A stretch of DNA of 64,000 bases from Kiloniella spongiae (GCF_001026905.1 NZ_LAQL01000013.1:1-64000); one strand, 5' to 3'. Shown: positions 8,554 through 18,290, counted from the first letter of the stretch. Notes: a model not told the origin generated them from the sequence alone. Numbers and translations are program-made.

Positions 8554-9561
8554 ATGGCTCTTTCCGCACTAGGCTTATTACAACAAGGTCTTGATACACT
8601 ACGTGGTCTTCGAGAACAGGAACTTGCTGATCAAAACAAGACCAAAGGCGCAAATATTGAAAACACTGCAGGGCAGTCATCACGACCCGTGGTTGATGAT
8701 ACTGTTGATGTTCCAAAAAACTTTTTGAGAGACAGCGATAAGGGTGATGATACTCAGTCAGATGCCTTGTCTCCCTCCGAAGCTGTTCAACGTACTTTGG
8801 GGGCAGCTCTTGATTCTATCGTTGGAACACTTTCTGAAGTATTTGAGCGACTGGGAAATACAAAAGAGGCTGCTTTGGAGTTTGCACAAAATCTTGTGAA
8901 CTCAATTAAAGAGTCCGCGAAGAATTCAGATGAGTTCAGCTTTTCTTTTGAACAGTCCGTCGCTCAAAGTTCAAGAACGGCAATTTCCTATGCCGGGGCT
9001 GATGGCGTTGCATCGGGTACACGAGAGCAAAGCTATTTGGCTGTGCAATCCCTAGACATCTACGTAAACAATACGACAGGCGAATTGTCGTTTAGCTTTG
9101 CATCTGTGCAGGCTGAAGTTACGCGTACAACGGCAGTGGCACAATCTAGCTCAGCTGCTGGAGCAAATGCGCTTTTGGGTAAAGTTATGAATGGACTTGA
9201 GGGAGGGAATCTTCTCGAAGCCGGAGATAATCTGTTACTTGACAATGAGGGCGCTGGTCTTAGCGAGTTAATTAGTAAGTTAGTCTCACCACCGCCAAAA
9301 GATAAAAAAGAAGAAAATGAAAATGTGTTGGCTCCTCTCTTTAGAGATGGCCCATTGTTAACAATCCGTGATCGGGAAGAAATTCCTGCAAAAGAAAATG
9401 GGGATGACGGGCTAACACGCTTGAAAGCTGATTTGTTGGTGCCTATTGGTCAACTTTTCAACGGAGCAGACGGTCCAGAATTTGAAGGTAAAGATGGCGT
9501 TCGAAAGCTTCTTGCTGAAGCTTTTGGTGGCGATAAGAATAGAACGGATGTTCGTGCCTGA
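8554..9561 (+). CDS. uncharacterised serine-rich protein
   Basis: A 335-aa protein that I do not recognise. The start is the ATG at 8554, four bases after a near-perfect ribosome site (AGGAGGAG), suggesting high expression. There is no signal peptide and no membrane segment. Residues 1-75 are polar and acidic. Residues 80-120 look helical (SIVGTLSEVFERLG). Residues 135-200 contain two similar phrases, FSFSFEQSVAQSSRT and SFSFASVQAEVTRT, which suggests an internal beta-type duplication. The tail is acidic and lysine-rich. It stands alone, between divergent and convergent neighbours, with its own terminator. Confidence 0.75.
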   Translation: MALSALGLLQQGLDTLRGLREQELADQNKTKGANIENTAGQSSRPVVDDTVDVPKNFLRDSDKGDDTQSDALSPSEAVQRTLGAALDSIVGTLSEVFERLGNTKEAALEFAQNLVNSIKESAKNSDEFSFSFEQSVAQSSRTAISYAGADGVASGTREQSYLAVQSLDIYVNNTTGELSFSFASVQAEVTRTTAVAQSSSAAGANALLGKVMNGLEGGNLLEAGDNLLLDNEGAGLSELISKLVSPPPKDKKEENENVLAPLFRDGPLLTIRDREEIPAKENGDDGLTRLKADLLVPIGQLFNGADGPEFEGKDGVRKLLAEAFGGDKNRTDVRA

Positions 9562-9621
9562 ATAAAAGGTTTCGGGAGTAATCCCGGGAAGCAGTGTGCA
9601 TGTGTTGTGCACCTATGGGCA

Positions 9622-9658
9622 AATCAAGGGGCTGTTTGTTTCAGCCCCTTGATTATTT
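9622..9658. terminator. bidirectional terminator
   Basis: A perfect 13-bp stem (9622-9634 with 9642-9654) with a 7-nt TTTGTTT loop, between the convergent unknown gene and the short-chain dehydrogenase. AT-rich flanks on both sides fit use from both strands. Confidence 0.85.
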
Positions 9659-9672
9659 TACCTCATCAATTT

Positions 9673-10428
9673 CTAGGGGCGGGATAATAATCCGCCGTCT
9701 ACAACCAGTTCTGTGCCTGTGATATAACTGGCTTTGTCCGATAAAAGAAAAAGTGTTGCGTTGGCTATGTCTTGTGTTGTTCCTGCGCGCCCAAGGGGAA
9801 TAACGCTTTCTGTCAGGCGCTGGATTTTTGGGTCTTCAGCCCATCTTTCCTGCATCGGGGATACGGTCGGACCCGGCAAGATTGAATTTGATCTGATGTT
9901 ATCTTTTGCCCCTTCCAGTGCGACAGTCTTCGAGAGGGAAATAATGCCGGCTTTTGACGCCTGATAGGCGACTTGCGGTTTATCATCCCCACGCATGGCT
10001 TGAACAGAGGCGATGTGAACCATAGAGCCTGATCCAGTTTTGCGCATATAGGGAAGAGCATGGCGGCAGGTAATAATCATGGATTTTAAGTTAATCTCCA
10101 TGATGCGATCCCACGCATCCAAATCTACTTCCTCTGTTGAGCGATCTTTATCGAACCACAAAACACCAGCAGCATTGACAAGGTAATCGAGTCGACTTGT
10201 TTCAACATAAGCTTTTTCAATGACACCTTTTATAAAATCAGAATCAGTGACGTCCCCTTGTGCGAAGGAGATTAAGTCTTTGTTCTTGTGTTCTTGAAGA
10301 TTAATAGAGGGCGGTTTGATATCTATAAGAACAACATGTGTCCCCTGATCTGCGAGATCTAGGGCGATATTAAGCCCCATACCACCGGCTGCGCCTGTGA
10401 CAATGGCAGTTTTTCCTGAAAAGCTCAT
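9673..10428 (-). CDS. short-chain dehydrogenase/reductase
   Basis: A 251-aa classical SDR, an NAD(P)-dependent oxidoreductase with a Rossmann fold. Motifs: cofactor glycine motif TGAAGGMG (about 12-19), acidic residue at the end of the second strand (VLIDIKPP, favouring NAD), NAAG near 88, catalytic Ser in VHIASVQ and the YxxxK in YQASK, plus the C-terminal TGTELVVDGG. I chose the ATG at 10428 because GAGG lies just upstream and the fold starts immediately (FSGKTAIVTG); a 12-codon longer start lacks a ribosome site. The substrate is unknown. FabG-like fatty-acid function is possible but nothing in the context supports it. Confidence 0.88.
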   Translation of the reverse strand: MSFSGKTAIVTGAAGGMGLNIALDLADQGTHVVLIDIKPPSINLQEHKNKDLISFAQGDVTDSDFIKGVIEKAYVETSRLDYLVNAAGVLWFDKDRSTEEVDLDAWDRIMEINLKSMIITCRHALPYMRKTGSGSMVHIASVQAMRGDDKPQVAYQASKAGIISLSKTVALEGAKDNIRSNSILPGPTVSPMQERWAEDPKIQRLTESVIPLGRAGTTQDIANATLFLLSDKASYITGTELVVDGGLLSRP

Positions 10429-10525
10429 AGGGACCTCATCAAATTGCAGTTGAGTATGGAACATTCTTGCTTCCTGACGAATAAGAGCTTTTAGGAAAAC
10501 TGTAAAGTTTTCAGATCAATTAGAC

Positions 10526-11557
10526 CTATTTTAGATTCATCAAGCGTTCAATACGTAAAGATGTGGCCGGATGGGTTGACGTTAAGTCGCTGGCAAGTTC
10601 ACTGAAAGATCGATTGGGATTGATGATAAAAAGGTGCTCTGTCGCAGTATTTTTTTCTTTCAAATTTGAATGCCCTTCAATCTTGCTTAGCGCGGACGCT
10701 AACCCCTTTGGGTTTCTTGTTAACTGCGCTGCGGTTGCATCGGCGAGGTATTCCCGCTCTCGGGATATTGCCATTCTAACCATGTAGGCGACAAGAGGAG
10801 CAAGAATGGCAGCAAGTAGCCAGACTACGCCAACAATAAGTAGTAGCGCGCCGCCACTTCCTTTATTGCTTTTTTTTGATCGTGAGGAGCCTGTGGAAAA
10901 GAAGATGCGACTCATGCGCAGCATAATTTCGGCAAAGACGGCAATCAGCCCGGCTCCAACGGCAACGAGAACAGCATACTGAACATCCCGGTTCAGGATG
11001 TGGGCCATTTCATGTGCAACAACACCTTGAAGTTCATCGCGTGACATTGCGTTATAAAGCCCTGTTGTCACCGTAATGGCCGCTTTGTCAGGATGCAGGC
11101 CGGTGGCAAAGGCGTTCATGCCTTCATCTTCAATGACATAAACTGTGGGTTTAGAAAGGCCAGAGGCGATGGCCATTTCCTCAACGATGTTGTGTAGATC
11201 TTCGTAAAACTTGGGATCTGTTTCAAAGGCGTCGTTCATTTTGAGCAATGTTTGATCTGCAAAAAAATAGGTCCAGATCAAGGCCAGGATCGAGAAAACA
11301 ATCATTCCCGCTGCGGCAGAGATTCCCCAATCACTTATTGCTGTTAACTTTAGCAATTCAAAAATGTCTGCATCATAGGGCGCAGTTATTAATGCTGGGT
11401 GTGAACCAGTAAAGATTTCAGCCGCCCAGCCTGAAGTGTAGCCAAGAAACGTGGCTGTGAAAGTCATTATTAAACACAGAAGGAACGAATTTCGTTTGTT
11501 ACGTTCTTGTGCCGATTTGAAGTCAGTTGAGACCAGTTTAAAAGTATCTGAAGACAT
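10526..11557 (-). CDS. htpX: M48 zinc metalloprotease, HtpX-like
   Basis: A 343-aa membrane protease of the M48 family, which degrades misfolded membrane proteins. It has two N-terminal helices (about 30-52 and 80-100), the zinc motif VVAHEMAHILN with the catalytic Glu, two further hydrophobic segments (about 175-195 and 225-255) and the third ligand in EREYLADATAA. The tail LIINPNRSFSELASDLTSTHPATSLRIERL is characteristic of HtpX homologues. The start is the ATG at 11557; a TTG one codon earlier is possible. It is encoded 30 bases downstream of lemA, a pairing common in bacteria, so the two are probably co-transcribed. Confidence 0.88.
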   Translation of the reverse strand: MSSDTFKLVSTDFKSAQERNKRNSFLLCLIMTFTATFLGYTSGWAAEIFTGSHPALITAPYDADIFELLKLTAISDWGISAAAGMIVFSILALIWTYFFADQTLLKMNDAFETDPKFYEDLHNIVEEMAIASGLSKPTVYVIEDEGMNAFATGLHPDKAAITVTTGLYNAMSRDELQGVVAHEMAHILNRDVQYAVLVAVGAGLIAVFAEIMLRMSRIFFSTGSSRSKKSNKGSGGALLLIVGVVWLLAAILAPLVAYMVRMAISREREYLADATAAQLTRNPKGLASALSKIEGHSNLKEKNTATEHLFIINPNRSFSELASDLTSTHPATSLRIERLMNLK

Positions 11558-11587
11558 CAATCAAAACCTTGATAAAAGGGAGATATC

Positions 11588-12148
11588 TTAGAACGATACT
11601 TTGGGTGGTTCTTGAGCCGCCTCACGCGTGGCTTCGTCAAGTTCCCAAAGATCTTCAAGCTTGAACTTGAAGAACGAAGCAAAAATGTTGGAAGGGAACT
11701 GTTGTATACGGTTGTTTTGTGATGTTGCGATATCGTTATAGTGTTGGCGGGCAAAAGCGACTTTATTCTCGGTTGATGTTAATTCTTCGGTCAGATCGCT
11801 CACGCTTTCCTGTGATTTTAGGTCAGGGTAGTTTTCCATAACGGCGAGCAAATTTGCCGTTGCATTAGAGAGTAGATTATTACTTTCGATGGCTTCGCTT
11901 TTTGAATCGGCATTGTAAGCACGTGTTCTGGCTTCGGTTACCTGCATCAAAACCTCTTTCTCATGAGCCATAAAGCCTTTGACTGTCTCAAGAAGATTTG
12001 GGATCAGATCGAGACGACGCTTTAACTGCACATCGATCTGTTTCCATGCGTTTTCTACAGAATTCCGGCCTGACACGAGCGCGTTATAAACGGTAATGGC
12101 ATAAAATGCAGCGACAACAACAATACCAAGAACAATATATTCAGTCAT
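11588..12148 (-). CDS. lemA: LemA family protein
   Basis: A 186-aa protein with one N-terminal membrane helix (about residues 3-22) followed by the diagnostic LemA segment: YNALVSGRNSVENAWKQIDV, then QLKRRLDLIPNLLETVKGF, and NYPDLKSQ further on. The remainder is a long four-helix bundle that faces the periplasm or cell surface. The function is poorly defined; the gene is repeatedly found next to M48 proteases, as here. It is the first gene of a two-gene unit. Confidence 0.9.
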   Translation of the reverse strand: MTEYIVLGIVVVAAFYAITVYNALVSGRNSVENAWKQIDVQLKRRLDLIPNLLETVKGFMAHEKEVLMQVTEARTRAYNADSKSEAIESNNLLSNATANLLAVMENYPDLKSQESVSDLTEELTSTENKVAFARQHYNDIATSQNNRIQQFPSNIFASFFKFKLEDLWELDEATREAAQEPPKVSF

Positions 12149-12285
12149 AATTCCCCCAATGAATAAAATCGTTTTTATGAACCTAAAAGCGATAATTTGT
12201 TCTCTAGATTTGTGTATTTCTCTCTTAAAAGCAAGTTACAGATGAGAGGTATCGCCAGGAGTTCTAAAGTTTGATTAATTTTAAT

Positions 12286-12939
12286 TTATGATTTTTTCGT
12301 TTTTATCGGTTTGGTCCTATTTGGATAGCAAGTCGTGCAAATTTCACACTTTGTGCCATCACATCCACGTGCAGAACAGTATTCTCTGCCATAATAAATG
12401 ATTTCCAAATGTAGGTCGTTCCAACGGTCTTTTGGAAATACACGTTTTAGATCTTTTTCCGTCTGTTCCACATTTTTACCATTGGTCAATCCCCAGCGTT
12501 GAGCGAGGCGGTGGATGTGGGTATCAACAGGAAAAGACGCAACACCAAAAGCTTGCGACATAACAACCCCGGCTGTTTTATGGCCAACCCCAGGAAGTTC
12601 TTCCAATGCCTCCATCGACTGGGGAACTACGCCGTTGTATTTCTCAATTAAAATTTTTGATAGTTCTGATATTGCTTTCGATTTACGTGGAGATAAACCA
12701 CAGGGTTTAATAATTTCACGGATCTCATCAACAGGTACTTCTGCCATATCAAAGGGATTGTCTGCGCGTGCAAAAAGGGCGGGGGTAATTTTATTCACAC
12801 GTTCATCCGTACACTGTGCCGACAGCAGAACCGCGACCAATAAAGTGTAGGGATCAGTGTGGTCAAGTGGAATCGGTAAGGTAGGATAAATCTCTTTCAG
12901 ACGCTTATTTATGTATTCAACGCGATCTTTTTTTAACAT
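12286..12939 (-). CDS. nth: endonuclease III
   Basis: A 217-aa base-excision repair DNA glycosylase/AP lyase for oxidised pyrimidines. The helix-hairpin-helix reads LPGVGHKTAGVV with the catalytic Lys (about 122), and the catalytic Asp is in FPVDTHIHRLAQRWG. Length matches the family. The C-terminal iron-sulfur region is unusual: the cysteines in YCSARGCDGTKCEICTTC fall at relative positions 0, 5, 10, 13 and 16, whereas canonical EndoIII has 0, 7, 10 and 16. Three canonical positions are kept, one is missing, and two new cysteines are present. The gene stands alone, upstream of and divergent from the chemoreceptor gene. Confidence 0.92.
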   Translation of the reverse strand: MLKKDRVEYINKRLKEIYPTLPIPLDHTDPYTLLVAVLLSAQCTDERVNKITPALFARADNPFDMAEVPVDEIREIIKPCGLSPRKSKAISELSKILIEKYNGVVPQSMEALEELPGVGHKTAGVVMSQAFGVASFPVDTHIHRLAQRWGLTNGKNVEQTEKDLKRVFPKDRWNDLHLEIIYYGREYCSARGCDGTKCEICTTCYPNRTKPIKTKKS

Positions 12940-13068
12940 TTTATAACTTATCTCGCAGATTCAGGAATTATTAGCTTTTGGTATACCTTATGTTAACGCT
13001 CCCCACGAATAATCGTCTTAACTGTTACAAAAGCAATAGTATTATTCTCTCATAAAGAGACTTGTAAA

Positions 13069-15366
13069 GTGAGGTCGGGTAAGGTCGTGTCAGAAGAACA
13101 AAACAAAAATACGAATGAAAGCCAAGAAGAAGCTATCATTGATGAAGCCAATCCAGATGATCTTCAAGCGAAAGAAAACCTTGAAGAGGGTGCAAAAGAA
13201 GCACAAGAAGCCGGAGATGATCTGAATAGGTCAGAAACCCTGGATTCAGAAGAACAAGAGCTAGAAGAGGCGCCCCGGACGACGTTTCTTGGAAACTTCT
13301 CTTTAACCACCCGCATATCATCTTTGATGCTATTGGGTATTGTTGCACTGGGGGTTATCTGTGCGATTTATTTTGTAGGCGATGTTCTTTTGTCTCAAAG
13401 CCGCGATCAATTGGCACAGAATCAGGTAAAATTAACACAAAGTCAGGAATTGCTGGCTACTGATCAAAATTTATTAAAAAAATCCCAGTATGTTCAGAAG
13501 CTAGTTGATGAGATTGAAGTCACGATCAATCATCTTGCGCTAAATGAAAAAGACTTTCTCCTCAAGAGTGATCTCAAATTTGAAGATCTCTTCTTCAAAG
13601 AAATGGATATCGTTAATGTCAAAATAAAAGAGCTGAAAGAACACGCAACGAACGAAGAAATCAAAGCTGTGGCGCTGGATTTGGAAGAAAAACTAAGGGC
13701 TTATGAAGATGGGTTTGGCGTTGTTGTTCAGGATAAATCAACCCTGGGCATGACAAAAAATGCGGGTCTAAAGGGTAAGCTTAATAATTCAGCATTTGCG
13801 ATCGAAGATAGTCTAAAAGCGCCTTATTTGGTAAAGTTAGCCGGCGAAATGACGGCGATAAGGACGGTTGAAAAAACCTTTATTATTACGCATGAACAGG
13901 ACGATATGAAAGCGGTCCTCAAACAAGGGAAAAAATTCCTGCGTAATGTGAAATATGCTTTGTTATCAAAAAAAGAGAAGAAAAAAATCCAGGAAATGGT
14001 TGAAGTTTACCTGACTGATTTTGAAAATTTTGCCAAGACAACACTAAGTTTTGATGGCGGAACAGATCGTTTGGTTGAGGCTTTCGGCAAATTAAAAGAC
14101 CCTATTACCCAAATGGCCAATTTAAGTAAAGTAGAGCTGATGGCTATTTCAGACCGTGTTGCTCAAGTATCAGCCGATGTTGAACTGGTTTCCGCTGACG
14201 TCAAAAAAGTTTCTTTGAAAGCGGATGAAAATGCATCTTCTATCCGCAGCCTTATTATCGGTGCAGCCATTGTGATTTTCATCTTGATGATAGCAATAGG
14301 GATTGTTGTTCTACGAAGTCTGACTGGTCCTATTCGCTCAATCACCAATGTAACAACGCGTTTATCAGAAGGGGATAAAGATGTTGATATTCCTGCTGTA
14401 GATAATCGTGATGAAGTTGGTGAGATGGCACGATCACTTCTGGTCTTTAAAGAAAACTTGATCGAAAATGAACGTAATGAAGCTGAACGGCGTGAGCAAC
14501 GTCAAGAGCGTGAAGCTCGTGCTAAACGTTTGGAAGAGTTGGCCGAACGTTTTGATGGTGAAGTAAGAGAAGTTCTTTCCGGGCTTCAGAGCTCAACAGG
14601 TCGTATGGGCGAAACAGCTTCGACAATGTCAACTATTTCTGATGAAACAAAAGCACAGTCTGCTGCAGTTGCCTCTGCATCTGATTTGGCGTCGACTAAT
14701 GTGCAAACAGTGGCTTCGGCTGCCGAAGAATTATCCGCGTCGATTAATGAGATCAGCCGACAAGTGATGGATTCTGCTGATGTGACCAGCCGTGCTGTTA
14801 ACGAAGCAACCAAAACAAGCCAAACTGTTCAGGAGCTATCTGATGCTGCGCAGAAAATTGGTGAAGTTGTTCATCTGATTAATGACATTGCGGAGCAGAC
14901 TAATCTGCTTGCTTTGAATGCAACGATTGAAGCTGCCCGTGCCGGAGAAGCGGGTAAAGGTTTTGCCGTTGTTGCTTCAGAGGTTAAGTCACTAGCTAAT
15001 CAGACAGGTAAAGCCACAGAAGAAATCTCTGAGCAAATTGCGACGATGCAGCGTCAGACTGGTTCTGCTGTTAACGATATCGAAGGCATCAGCAATATTA
15101 TTAATCAGGTCAACGAGATCGCGTCGGGGATTTCTGCTGCGGTAGAAGAGCAAGGTGCTGCGACACAGGAAATTGCTCGTAATACACAGGAAGCTGCGCG
15201 GGGAACCCAAGAGGTTTCTGCAAATATTTCCGGCGTGAGCCAGGCTGCGGAAAAATCTGGTCAGGCTTCTGATCAGGTGATGACAGCGGTTGATGAATTG
15301 AAAACGCAAGGGGATCGTCTGAACTCTCAAGTGCAGAATTTCTTACGAGAGATCAAAAGCGCATAA
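13069..15366 (+). CDS. methyl-accepting chemotaxis protein
   Basis: A 765-aa transmembrane chemoreceptor. A 75-residue N-terminal cytoplasmic extension, extremely rich in Glu/Asp/Gln, precedes TM1 (about 84-106). A large, mostly helical periplasmic domain of about 285 residues follows, then TM2 (about 393-416), HAMP (about 417-470) and the signalling domain. Its hairpin tip is the conserved [19 protein letters not shown] (about 607-625), which contacts CheA/CheW. There is no obvious C-terminal CheR-binding pentapeptide. The start could be the GTG at 13069 or the GTG at 13087; neither ribosome site is strong. No other chemotaxis gene is in the window, so the ligand is unknown. Confidence 0.93.
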   Translation: MRSGKVVSEEQNKNTNESQEEAIIDEANPDDLQAKENLEEGAKEAQEAGDDLNRSETLDSEEQELEEAPRTTFLGNFSLTTRISSLMLLGIVALGVICAIYFVGDVLLSQSRDQLAQNQVKLTQSQELLATDQNLLKKSQYVQKLVDEIEVTINHLALNEKDFLLKSDLKFEDLFFKEMDIVNVKIKELKEHATNEEIKAVALDLEEKLRAYEDGFGVVVQDKSTLGMTKNAGLKGKLNNSAFAIEDSLKAPYLVKLAGEMTAIRTVEKTFIITHEQDDMKAVLKQGKKFLRNVKYALLSKKEKKKIQEMVEVYLTDFENFAKTTLSFDGGTDRLVEAFGKLKDPITQMANLSKVELMAISDRVAQVSADVELVSADVKKVSLKADENASSIRSLIIGAAIVIFILMIAIGIVVLRSLTGPIRSITNVTTRLSEGDKDVDIPAVDNRDEVGEMARSLLVFKENLIENERNEAERREQRQEREARAKRLEELAERFDGEVREVLSGLQSSTGRMGETASTMSTISDETKAQSAAVASASDLASTNVQTVASAAEELSASINEISRQVMDSADVTSRAVNEATKTSQTVQELSDAAQKIGEVVHLINDIAEQTNLLALNATIEAARAGEAGKGFAVVASEVKSLANQTGKATEEISEQIATMQRQTGSAVNDIEGISNIINQVNEIASGISAAVEEQGAATQEIARNTQEAARGTQEVSANISGVSQAAEKSGQASDQVMTAVDELKTQGDRLNSQVQNFLREIKSA

Positions 15367-15391
15367 GTGTCAGATTAGATCTTTATCTATA

Positions 15392-15427
15392 AATGCCGGG
15401 GAGCTCTAAAGCTTCCCGGCATTTTTT
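15392..15427 (+). terminator. intrinsic terminator after the chemoreceptor gene
   Basis: The stem AATGCCGGGGAGCT (from 15392) pairs with AGCTTCCCGGCATT (to 15423) with a G-T wobble and a CTAA loop, followed by a T-run. It lies 26 bases after the chemoreceptor stop and may also serve the convergent EamA gene. Confidence 0.85.
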
Positions 15428-15440
15428 ATTGGAAACGGCT

Positions 15441-16343
15441 TTACGAATTCGGGATAGATTTTTTAAGTTTTACCCTGCTAACGGCAATACCGAATAAAAT
15501 GAGTAACAGGCCGATCATTGTTGCAGGAGGTAACCGTTCACTGAGAAATAAGGCCCCCCATAAAACGCCAAAAAACGGAACGAGATATCCAACATAAGAT
15601 GCAAAAGTGACCCCTACTTCTCTGATCAGGTAAAATCTGAGAATAAAAGCAATAGCCGTTGGAATGAGCCCTAAGTATACAAGCGCCAAAATGGCATTTG
15701 TTTCACTTGCCGCTATCGCAACCCAAGGTGTTTCAAAAATCAAACTAACGGGAAGGATCAAAACGGTTGCCGAGATCAGGATGGAGGCGGTGATGACTGT
15801 ATTGGATTTCTCTTTTACGCGTCGCACCAAAATTCCAGAACAGGCATAACACATAGCAGCAAACATCGTAATGATCTGGGCGTAAAAATTATCCCCAATG
15901 CTTGAAAAGGTTTCTAATCCAAGAACAACGACTACACCAGAAAATCCAACGAGAACACCTAAAAATTTAAACAATGTAAAACGATCATCAATGCTGAAAA
16001 AGTGCGAAAGTATCAAGGCGATAAGAGGCCCTGTTGCCATTAAGATGGCTGTGAGACCGGAACTGATAAACTGTTCAGCCCAGCTAATCATCGTAAAGGG
16101 CGCAGCCATACTGAAAAAACTAATCAAGATGATCTGGTTCCAGAACTTTTTATCTCTCGGCAAGGTAAGAGATCGGGAACGCATATAAATATAAATGACA
16201 ATACTTGCTATCAGTAAACGGCCAGCTGCAATGGTCGCAGGGGGGATATCCTCAACAGTAATTTTGATAGCCAGAAATGCGGATCCCCAAATGGCTGCCA
16301 GTGATGTTAGCAGGATGAAATCCCATAGGGTTGGTGCGCGCAT
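15441..16343 (-). CDS. EamA/DMT-family transporter
   Basis: A 300-aa inner-membrane protein with ten predicted helices arranged as two EamA repeats (about residues 10-145 and 158-290). The drug/metabolite transporter family exports amino acids, metabolites or drugs. Supporting phrases are IWGSAFLAIKITVE near the N-terminus and YVGYLVPFFGVLWGALFLSE in the second repeat, both characteristic. The short basic C-terminus is cytoplasmic. The start ATG is at 16343. It is monocistronic and divergent from mipZ. The substrate cannot be inferred. Confidence 0.88.
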   Translation of the reverse strand: MRAPTLWDFILLTSLAAIWGSAFLAIKITVEDIPPATIAAGRLLIASIVIYIYMRSRSLTLPRDKKFWNQIILISFFSMAAPFTMISWAEQFISSGLTAILMATGPLIALILSHFFSIDDRFTLFKFLGVLVGFSGVVVVLGLETFSSIGDNFYAQIITMFAAMCYACSGILVRRVKEKSNTVITASILISATVLILPVSLIFETPWVAIAASETNAILALVYLGLIPTAIAFILRFYLIREVGVTFASYVGYLVPFFGVLWGALFLSERLPPATMIGLLLILFGIAVSRVKLKKSIPNS

Positions 16344-16556
16344 TATAAAATCCAGTCAAAACTTTGAGCGAATGACAGCATTCGTCTTTCAAATGGAAAA
16401 CAGCAAGAAAAAAATTAAAATTGTAAGATTGCTGTGAGAAAATGGGGGCGGTAAAGTGTATAAATATGCTGAATTTGTTTTATTCATTGTGGCCTTATCA
16501 ATGCTGAAAAGGCATATAGGTTTTTAGTGTGATTATTTTGAAGTAGATAGATTTTT

Positions 16557-17396
16557 ATGACTGAGCAGAACAAGCAACATCGGCCCCGTATTGTCGTTAT
16601 CGGTAATGAAAAAGGGGGGTCGGGTAAGTCCACCACGACAATGCATCTTGTTGTTTCTCTTCTCAGGGAAGGCTATCGGGTAGGTACGATTGATCTGGAT
16701 GCGCGACAGGGTACCTTATCCCGCTATCTTGAAAATAGAGCGAGTTTTGCGAATGGATCATCTAATAACTCTATCCCGATGCCGGAACACAGACGTGTAT
16801 ATCGATCTCAGGCATTAACTACAGAAGCAAGTGAAGTCGAAGATAAAGCTAATCTTGAAAAGGCGATGACTGAACTCTGGGACCGGGATTTTATTGTGTT
16901 TGATACACCCGGAAGTGACAATTATCTCTCGCGCCTTGGACATAGCTATGCGGACATTCTAGTTACCCCCCTGAATGATAGTTTTCTGGATATGGATATG
17001 TTGGCGAAGGTCGAGGTTCAGGATGATGAATTAAAATTGACCCCAAGCACCTATAGTCAAATGGTATGGGAGCAACGCCAACAGCGGGCTGTTCAGCGAA
17101 AAAAGCCAATTGACTGGGTCGTGATGAGAAACCGCCTTTCCCATATTGATGCTAAGAATAAAAGGGATATGGGAGTCTTACTCGAACATTTAGCCAAGCG
17201 TTTGCAATTCAGATTGGCATCAGGATTTGGAGAGCGTGTTATCTTCAGAGAACTGTTTCCCAAGGGACTGACACTCCTTGATCTGGATGAAAAAGGAACT
17301 GGTGTTACCATGAGTATGAGCCACGTTGCTGCGCGTCAGGAAGTACGATCTCTCTTGAGTGCGATTGGTTTGGATAAAGAAGAGGTCTCTACTTAG
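16557..17396 (+). CDS. mipZ: division-plane positioning ATPase MipZ
   Basis: A 279-aa ParA/MinD-type ATPase. The deviant Walker A motif GNEKGGSGKST (about 17-27) is followed by IDLDARQGTLSRYLENR, a switch I-type segment, and Walker B-like FIVFDTPGSDN. The segments VTPLNDSFLDMDMLAKV, SQMVWEQRQQRA and DWVVMRNRLS are specific to alphaproteobacterial MipZ rather than chromosome-partition ParA. In Caulobacter MipZ forms a gradient from ParB-bound origins and inhibits FtsZ assembly, placing the Z-ring at mid-cell. It is the first of a co-oriented group with a VWA protein and a J-protein. No parB, minCDE or ftsZ is in the window. Confidence 0.93.
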   Translation: MTEQNKQHRPRIVVIGNEKGGSGKSTTTMHLVVSLLREGYRVGTIDLDARQGTLSRYLENRASFANGSSNNSIPMPEHRRVYRSQALTTEASEVEDKANLEKAMTELWDRDFIVFDTPGSDNYLSRLGHSYADILVTPLNDSFLDMDMLAKVEVQDDELKLTPSTYSQMVWEQRQQRAVQRKKPIDWVVMRNRLSHIDAKNKRDMGVLLEHLAKRLQFRLASGFGERVIFRELFPKGLTLLDLDEKGTGVTMSMSHVAARQEVRSLLSAIGLDKEEVST

Positions 17397-17484
17397 AGAA
17401 TGAGAAGCTATGTTTTTGTTTGTAAGTTCCTATATATAGTATTGCCATGAAATTTTACTGATCGGCTTGGCAAAGGAGCTTTCT

Positions 17485-18213
17485 GTGTCCGAGAAGAAAT
17501 CAGTTATCAGAAAAGAGAAATCTGTTTCTGCTGTTAAAAGATCTACGGATCAAGAGGTTGATCTGTTTTTGAATAAGCTGTCGCACATGCCGAAAACAAC
17601 ACGGACAAAAGGACGTTTGATCTTTGCTCTGGATGCGACTGCAAGTCGACAGATGACTTGGGATCATGCTTGCCACATTCAAGCAATGATGTTCGAAGAG
17701 GCCAGAAATGTTGGCGGGCTTGAAATTCAATTGGTTTTCTATCGGGGGTTCCGTGAATGCAAGGCATCGGGTTGGGTTGAGGACACTCCCCATTTGTCCC
17801 GCTTGATGACATCTGTCAGTTGCCTGGCGGGTAACACTCAAATCGAAAAAGTATTTAAGCGCGCGCTTAAAGAAACAAATGAGAAAAAAGTGAATGCAAT
17901 GGTCTTTGTTGGTGATGCCATGGAAGAAGATATTGATACTCTTGGTCATCTCGCGGGGCAGCTCGGTTTGCATGGTTTACCTTGCTTTATGTTCCATGAA
18001 GGCAATGACCCGGTTGTTGCAACTGCCTTTAAGCAGTTTGCAAGGTTGTCGGGTGGTGCATATTGCCCTTTTGATGAGGGTGCCGCACAACAGTTAAAAG
18101 ATTTATTAACCGCAGTTGCCGTTTTTGCGGCAGGGGGACGAAAAGCCCTTGTTGATTATTCACAAAAAAACAAAGGTACATCGACAAGATTACTCTCACA
18201 AATTCCAGAGTAA
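17485..18213 (+). CDS. VWA-domain cytoplasmic protein
   Basis: A 242-aa protein with a von Willebrand A-like fold: LIFALDATASRQ (a MIDAS-like start, DxTxS instead of the classical DxSxS), LEIQLVFYRG, LAGNTQIEKVFKRAL and VNAMVFVGDAMEED, then a strand with FARLSGGAY. There is no signal peptide or membrane helix, so it is cytoplasmic. The first 40 residues are basic and probably disordered. The start is the GTG at 17485, with AAGGAG 6 bases upstream. It is encoded 88 bases after mipZ and followed 77 bases later by a membrane J-protein. The function is unknown; the conserved context suggests a link with division or envelope growth, which is inference. Confidence 0.82.
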   Translation: MSEKKSVIRKEKSVSAVKRSTDQEVDLFLNKLSHMPKTTRTKGRLIFALDATASRQMTWDHACHIQAMMFEEARNVGGLEIQLVFYRGFRECKASGWVEDTPHLSRLMTSVSCLAGNTQIEKVFKRALKETNEKKVNAMVFVGDAMEEDIDTLGHLAGQLGLHGLPCFMFHEGNDPVVATAFKQFARLSGGAYCPFDEGAAQQLKDLLTAVAVFAAGGRKALVDYSQKNKGTSTRLLSQIPE

Positions 18214-18290
18214 TGGAACATTAGTGGTTATCATGATGCTCTTGAGTGGCATGATTATTAATTTTTCAATTGGACGGAGATATTTCTAAC

